A program made the position numbers and the translations under genes. From the NCBI RefSeq assembly GCF_030010375.1, contig NZ_JASCRY010000004.1:1-64000 (forward strand): a DNA stretch of 64,000 nucleotides, read 5' to 3'. Within the stretch, counting starts at the first letter, position 1. Each line of letters opens with the position of its first letter. The notes under the pieces were generated by a model. That model made no database searches. It was not told the DNA's origin and saw nothing but the letters and a program-made list of their open reading frames with translations. Origin of the DNA: Flavobacterium yafengii. Lineage in GTDB: Bacteria; Bacteroidota; Bacteroidia; Flavobacteriales; Flavobacteriaceae. Of this stretch, positions 60,391-64,000 are shown piece by piece.

Positions 60391-61005
60391 CTATTTGTAT
60401 TTTTTGAACACAATTATTCCGTACAGGATGTGCAAAATTCCAAATCCAATTGCCCAAAAAACTAGTCCGAACCCAAGATAAAAAAGGGAAATACAACCTA
60501 AAATAATCTCACATGCACCTAAATATCTAATGTCCGAAAAAGTATATTTACCCGCATTAATAAGTGCTAAACCATAAAACAATAAAGTGACAGGAGCAAT
60601 AAGAGCAAATAACTGGTGGTACAAAAGTGCCATGCAAAACACGCCTCCAACCAATAAAGGAATCGCTAGATTCAGTAACATTTTTTTAGTAGTATTAGTC
60701 CAAACCGGTAAATCAAACTTTTTACTTTTTCTCAAAGTAAAGAATATACCCGATCCCAATGCTAAGACCAAAATTGCCAAAGCAATAAAAACTAATTCGA
60801 TTATTAAATCATAGCTATACATCTTTTGCCTACCATCAAAATATTCAATACCATTATTTTCAAACAATAGATACGCATAAATTGACCCCGCTAACGCAAA
60901 TAACCCAGCAAATACTCCTGAAAGGCCACTTAACGAAATAAATCTTGAAGAGCGCTCCATCATGGAACGAATGTGCGATAAATCTTCTTGATGTTTTTGA
61001 CTCAT
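60391..61005 (-). CDS. Membrane protein, first gene of wHTH operon
   Basis: This 204-residue protein is not assigned to a named family. About six hydrophobic helices are visible, grouped in pairs, after a soluble N-terminus of about 20 residues (HQEDLSHIRSMMERSSRFISLSG). That N-terminus is conserved in style among Bacteroidota proteins next to such regulators. Two bases separate it from the winged-helix gene, so the regulator and membrane protein are tightly coupled. It may be the sensor or the controlled target. Function is unknown. Confidence 0.75.
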   Translation of the reverse strand: MSQKHQEDLSHIRSMMERSSRFISLSGLSGVFAGLFALAGSIYAYLLFENNGIEYFDGRQKMYSYDLIIELVFIALAILVLALGSGIFFTLRKSKKFDLPVWTNTTKKMLLNLAIPLLVGGVFCMALLYHQLFALIAPVTLLFYGLALINAGKYTFSDIRYLGACEIILGCISLFYLGFGLVFWAIGFGILHILYGIIVFKKYK

Positions 61006-61141
61006 AAATAAAGTACTTTGAATTACAAAGTTATTTATTATTTTTAGATTTCAAAACAGAAACGGATTTAATTTTGATAAAAAATTATTTATCAAAATTA
61101 AATATCTTCTATTAAAAGAAAAAGATTCGTTTTCTCAGATT

Positions 61142-61273
61142 CTATTTAGAGCCTGCTTCCCAACCTCTTTGAATCTCGCCAATAGTAGAATCCCAGTCGT
61201 AAATTGTTTGTATGATAAAAAGGGTAGCAAATCCTAAGAAAAATATTTTTATGTCTCTGTTTGAAATTTTCAT
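61142..61273 (-). CDS. Tiny 43-residue membrane-anchored protein
   Basis: This short frame has ATG at 61273 and stop TAG at 61142. The product starts MKISNRDIKIFFLGFATLF, giving one N-terminal hydrophobic helix, and ends in a soluble tail with a WD pair and EIQRGWEAGSK. From memory, flavobacteria have similar one-helix proteins (RDIK.F.LG....FII..IYDW), but I cannot verify this. It occupies the gap between the membrane/wHTH operon and corA, which otherwise holds nothing. Function unknown. Confidence 0.6.
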   Translation of the reverse strand: MKISNRDIKIFFLGFATLFIIQTIYDWDSTIGEIQRGWEAGSK

Positions 61274-61361
61274 TTTTATAGTATTTAATTATTTGTTTAA
61301 ATATATAAAATTAATTGAATCAAAAAGCAAAAAAAGTAAGATTATATATACTATTTACGAC

Positions 61362-62288
61362 TTAAAACCATCTTTTTCTTTTGAACAAAAACACACCAAA
61401 AGCAGATAACAAAACAGATACGGAAATAACAATCCATATTCCATAGCGATTATCTTCTAAATCATTAGGTACGTTCATTCCATACAAACTGGCAATCAAT
61501 GTTGGAATCATCAGAATTATCGAAATCGAAGTCATCTGCTTCATAATCGTATTCATATTATTAGAAATCACAGAAGCGTAGGCATCCATAGTTCCCGTTA
61601 AGATGTCACTGTAAATATTAGTAGTTTCTTGTGCCTGACGCAATTCAATTTCAACATCTTCCAACAAATCCAAGTCAAAATGCTCTTTTTGGGATTTTAT
61701 ATTCTTGATTCGGTGCAACAAAATATCGTTCCCCTTCAAGGATGTCATAAAGAATACCAAACATTTTTCTATTTGAAGTAACGCCTGCAATTCTTCATTC
61801 TTAATTGACTTTTCTAAATTGTCCTCGGCTAATTTTATTTTTTGATTGACTTGCTTTAAGTATTTCAAAAACCAAACACTGGAGGACAGCAATAGTTTCA
61901 GTACTAAATCGAAGTTATCTTTAATGTTGATATTCTTACGTTTAGTATAAGTTACAAAATCAGTAAGCATTTCCGTTTTATGGAAACTAATGGTGATGCA
62001 AACTTCTCCTTTAAAAACAACCCCAACAGGAATGGTATGAAAAGGCAACTTCACATCGTTACTCTTCACAGGAATTCGCATGATGATCAAAGTCCAACCA
62101 TTTTCAATTTCTATCCTTGGTCTTTCGTCAATATCTTCAATATCGTTATAAAATGCTTCAGGAATTTGTAAGTCTTCGAGTAAATATTTTTTTTCTGCTT
62201 CGGTAGGGCATTCAATATTTATCCAGCAGTTTGGAATCCATTCAGTAATGGCAATTAATCCGTTATTGTTTTTGTAAAAAGCTCTCAT
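61362..62288 (-). CDS. corA: CorA-like magnesium/divalent cation transporter
   Basis: From the ATG at 62288 (308 residues; a frame from 62336 adds 16 unlikely residues) this is a CorA-family channel. It has a large N-terminal cytoplasmic domain and a long helix reaching the membrane (LRQAQETTNIYSDILTGTMD). Two C-terminal transmembrane helices follow, the first ending in the signature YGMN (LIASLYGMNVPND). It ends in a basic tail (FKRKRWF). It carries Mg2+ (and often Co2+ or Ni2+) inward as a pentamer. Confidence 0.92.
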   Translation of the reverse strand: MRAFYKNNNGLIAITEWIPNCWINIECPTEAEKKYLLEDLQIPEAFYNDIEDIDERPRIEIENGWTLIIMRIPVKSNDVKLPFHTIPVGVVFKGEVCITISFHKTEMLTDFVTYTKRKNINIKDNFDLVLKLLLSSSVWFLKYLKQVNQKIKLAEDNLEKSIKNEELQALLQIEKCLVFFMTSLKGNDILLHRIKNIKSQKEHFDLDLLEDVEIELRQAQETTNIYSDILTGTMDAYASVISNNMNTIMKQMTSISIILMIPTLIASLYGMNVPNDLEDNRYGIWIVISVSVLLSAFGVFLFKRKRWF

Positions 62289-62459
62289 TTCAAAAAATTC
62301 TATAGGTTTATTTATAGCCTCTTGAAAACAGTTCAAGTGCTATATTAGTTCAACATTTCCGAATAATAATCGTCCATTTTAAAGGTCTTTTTTTTAAGTG
62401 GTGCAAAAGTATTCTTTAAATTCCGTTTTAGCATCAATTATCAGAATTTTATACATTTT

Positions 62460-62497
62460 TAAATAAAAAAAAGCCTTAAACGTATGTTTAAGGCTTT
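62460..62497 (-). terminator. Terminator of folD
   Basis: AAAGCCTTAAAC pairs with GTTTAAGGCTTT around a 4-base loop. On the minus strand it is followed by a T run. Confidence 0.9.
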
Positions 62498-62517
62498 CAA
62501 TCAAAACTATATTCTCT

Positions 62518-63399
62518 TTATTTATTTCTTTTCATTTCTCTTGCCAAAAGCGTGTTTTTCAACAACATTGCAATGGTCATAGGCCCTACTCCTCCCGGAA
62601 CTGGAGTAATAAACGATGATTTTTTACTTACTTGCTCAAAATCAACATCACCAGTGATTACATATCCTTTTTCGTTTGTTTCATCAGGAACACGAGTAAT
62701 ACCCACATCAATAACCACAACTCCCTCTTTCACCATATTTGCTTTTAAGTAATTTGGTACACCAAGAGCAGTAATAATGATATCCGCCTGAATGGTAATT
62801 TCTTCAATATTTTTAGTGTAACTGTGCGTTAGAGTTACCGTTGAATTCCCAGGAAAACCTTTTCTTCCCATCAAAATACTCATGGGTCTTCCCACAATAT
62901 GACTACGCCCAATAACTACAGTATGTTTTCCTTGGGTTTCTACTCCGTATCTTTCTAACAATTCTAAAATTCCAAAAGGTGTTGCCGGAATAAAAGTAGT
63001 CATGTCTAAAGCCATTTTTCCAAAATTCTCTGGATGAAATCCATCAACATCTTTACTTGGATCAACCGCCATCAACACTTTTTGCTCATCGATTTGTTCC
63101 GGAAGCGGCAATTGAACGATAAATCCATCAATAGCATCATTCTCATTCAATTCCTTAATCTTTTTCAACAATTCAACTTCAGTAGTTGTACTTGGCATTT
63201 TCACTAAAGTAGACTCAAAACCTACTCTTTCACAGGCTTTTACTTTACTTCCTACATAAGTTAAACTAGCTCCATCGTTACCAACAATCAAGGCTGCTAA
63301 ATGAGGTACTTTCTCCCCATTGTCTTTCATTTTTTGTACTTCTGCAGCGATTTCACTCTTAATATCTTCCGCTGTTTTTTTTCCGTCTAGTAATTGCAT
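62518..63399 (-). CDS. folD: Methylenetetrahydrofolate dehydrogenase/cyclohydrolase
   Basis: This 293-residue bifunctional enzyme interconverts 5,10-methylene-THF, methenyl-THF and 10-formyl-THF using NADP. Motifs are SLTYVGSKVKACERVG with the catalytic Lys (about residue 52), IDGFIVQLPLPEQID, PSKDVDGFHPEN, VVIGRSHIVGRPMS for the cofactor, and TPVPGGVGPMTIAMLL. Length is normal. ffh lies directly upstream on the same strand, separated by a terminator, so they are separate transcripts. Confidence 0.96.
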   Translation of the reverse strand: MQLLDGKKTAEDIKSEIAAEVQKMKDNGEKVPHLAALIVGNDGASLTYVGSKVKACERVGFESTLVKMPSTTTEVELLKKIKELNENDAIDGFIVQLPLPEQIDEQKVLMAVDPSKDVDGFHPENFGKMALDMTTFIPATPFGILELLERYGVETQGKHTVVIGRSHIVGRPMSILMGRKGFPGNSTVTLTHSYTKNIEEITIQADIIITALGVPNYLKANMVKEGVVVIDVGITRVPDETNEKGYVITGDVDFEQVSKKSSFITPVPGGVGPMTIAMLLKNTLLAREMKRNK

Positions 63400-63484
63400 T
63401 TTTAAAAATTGTTTAAATTTTAATTATGAAGCTTTGAAAGCTTGAGAATTAAAGGCTTAGTAGTTATGTAATTTGTATAAAAGA

Positions 63485-63526
63485 GTAAGGTTTAAAAACG
63501 CAACGAATTGAATTTTTAAACCTTAC
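63485..63526 (-). terminator. Terminator of ffh
   Basis: GTAAGGTTTAAAAA pairs with TTTTTAAACCTTAC (14 bp) around a 14-base loop. It lies just after the ffh stop on the minus strand. Confidence 0.85.
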
Positions 63527-63535
63527 AAAAATAAA

Positions 63536-64000
63536 TTATCTCATTCCGGGCATACCACCTGGCATTCCACCTTTCATGCCGCCCATCATCTTCATGAGGT
63601 TTTTTCCTCCTGGGCCTTGCATCATTTTCATCATCTTGCTCATTTGTTCGAACTGTTTCATCAATTGATTAACCTGTTCGATTTTGGTTCCGGAACCTTT
63701 AGCAATTCGGGCTTTTCTTTTTACATCAATCAAAGCCGGCTTACTTCTTTCAATTGGAGTCATCGAATGAATAATAGCTTCAATATGTTTGAAAGCATCG
63801 TCTTCAATTTCAACATCTTTCATGGCTTTTGAAGCACCTGGTATCATTCCAACCAAATCTTTCATATTACCCATTTTCTTTACTTGCTGAATTTGAGAAA
63901 GGAAATCATCAAAACCGAATTCGTTTTTGGCAATTTTCTTTTGGATTTTTCTTGCTTCTTCTTCGTCAAATTGCTCTTGGGCTCTTTCTACCAAAGACAC
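63536..64000 (-). CDS. ffh: Signal recognition particle protein Ffh (3' part)
   Basis: Only the last 154 residues are in the window, and the frame stays open to base 64000. The GTG at the edge is an internal Val, since SLVERAQEQFDEEEARK is the usual region ahead of the M domain. The M domain is complete: FGFDDFLSQIQQVKKMG, IIHSMTPIERSKP, the RNA-binding helix KRKARIAKGSGTKIEQVN, and a methionine/glycine-rich tail (KMMGGMKGGMPGGMPGM). It binds 4.5S RNA and signal sequences and targets membrane proteins to FtsY/Sec. The NG GTPase domain lies outside. Confidence 0.95.
   Translation of the reverse strand: MSLVERAQEQFDEEEARKIQKKIAKNEFGFDDFLSQIQQVKKMGNMKDLVGMIPGASKAMKDVEIEDDAFKHIEAIIHSMTPIERSKPALIDVKRKARIAKGSGTKIEQVNQLMKQFEQMSKMMKMMQGPGGKNLMKMMGGMKGGMPGGMPGMR

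Noticed and set aside
61212..61409. 65-codon plus-strand frame
   Set aside because: It overlaps corA and the small minus-strand gene, and its composition is poly-Lys/Ile typical of AT-rich noise.

Overview
The window is chromosomal DNA of a flavobacterium, most likely Flavobacterium or a close relative. The evidence is low GC content, Bacteroidota-type -7 boxes (TAnnTTTG) ahead of several genes, little Shine-Dalgarno sequence, a type IX secretion (T9SS) C-terminal sorting domain on a giant surface protein, an Oar-like TonB receptor, and a housekeeping order I associate with flavobacteria (parA-parB-DUF5683-dapB-lepB-WbqC-like, then EEP, two rhomboids and mutL on the opposite strand). A protein with two tandem DUF3494 ice-binding domains suggests a cold or freezing habitat. 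I see no phage, insertion sequence or CRISPR array.

Layout. Positions 1-11.3 kb hold the 3' part of a giant T9SS-exported adhesin built from tandem 89- and 95-residue Ig/PKD-like repeats. From 11.4 to 16.9 kb come a Cys/Lys-rich small secreted protein, a DUF4442 protein, a DUF4870 protein, and a PadR-PspC-DUF2807 envelope-stress-like cluster. From 17 to 19 kb lie trxB, tRNA-Pro and a degenerate DapB paralogue. From 19.4 to 25.3 kb are a structured RNA-like element and the parA-parB-DUF5683-dapB-lepB run. From 25.3 to 31.5 kb, mostly on the minus strand, are an EEP phosphatase, two rhomboids, mutL, ribH and a TPR membrane protein. From 31.8 to 40.7 kb, on the plus strand, are recF, a rhodanese-thioredoxin lipoprotein, DUF2461, a glycosyltransferase, asparagine synthase, murB, a PaiB-like protein, GT2 and an ECF sigma factor. 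From 40.8 to 50.5 kb are a GDPD lipoprotein, an Oar-like receptor with a TonB protein, lipA, gap and a TPR hybrid histidine kinase. From 50.6 to 64 kb are a purine nucleoside phosphorylase, the ice-binding protein, lpxK, a Nif3-like protein, a cysteine-less zinc-ribbon homologue, an alpha/beta hydrolase, an RluF-like synthase, a membrane/winged-helix/membrane gene set, a tiny 43-residue gene, corA, folD and the 3' end of ffh.

The most interesting signal is not a protein. Three intergenic loci (19411-19554 plus, 46213-46285 plus, 57665-57734 minus) share a conserved core: CCNG, then GAT(T/G)G(A/C)AGTG, a variable hairpin, TAACGNANAGC, and CNGG. The outer and inner stems change sequence while staying paired. 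That is the signature of a dispersed structured RNA or DNA element, and no protein annotation explains it. Other points worth following are the DapB paralogue without its catalytic residues, the zinc-ribbon homologue with none of its four cysteines, MutL with degenerate endonuclease motifs, and the exact 267-bp period shared by two dissimilar repeat families in the adhesin.
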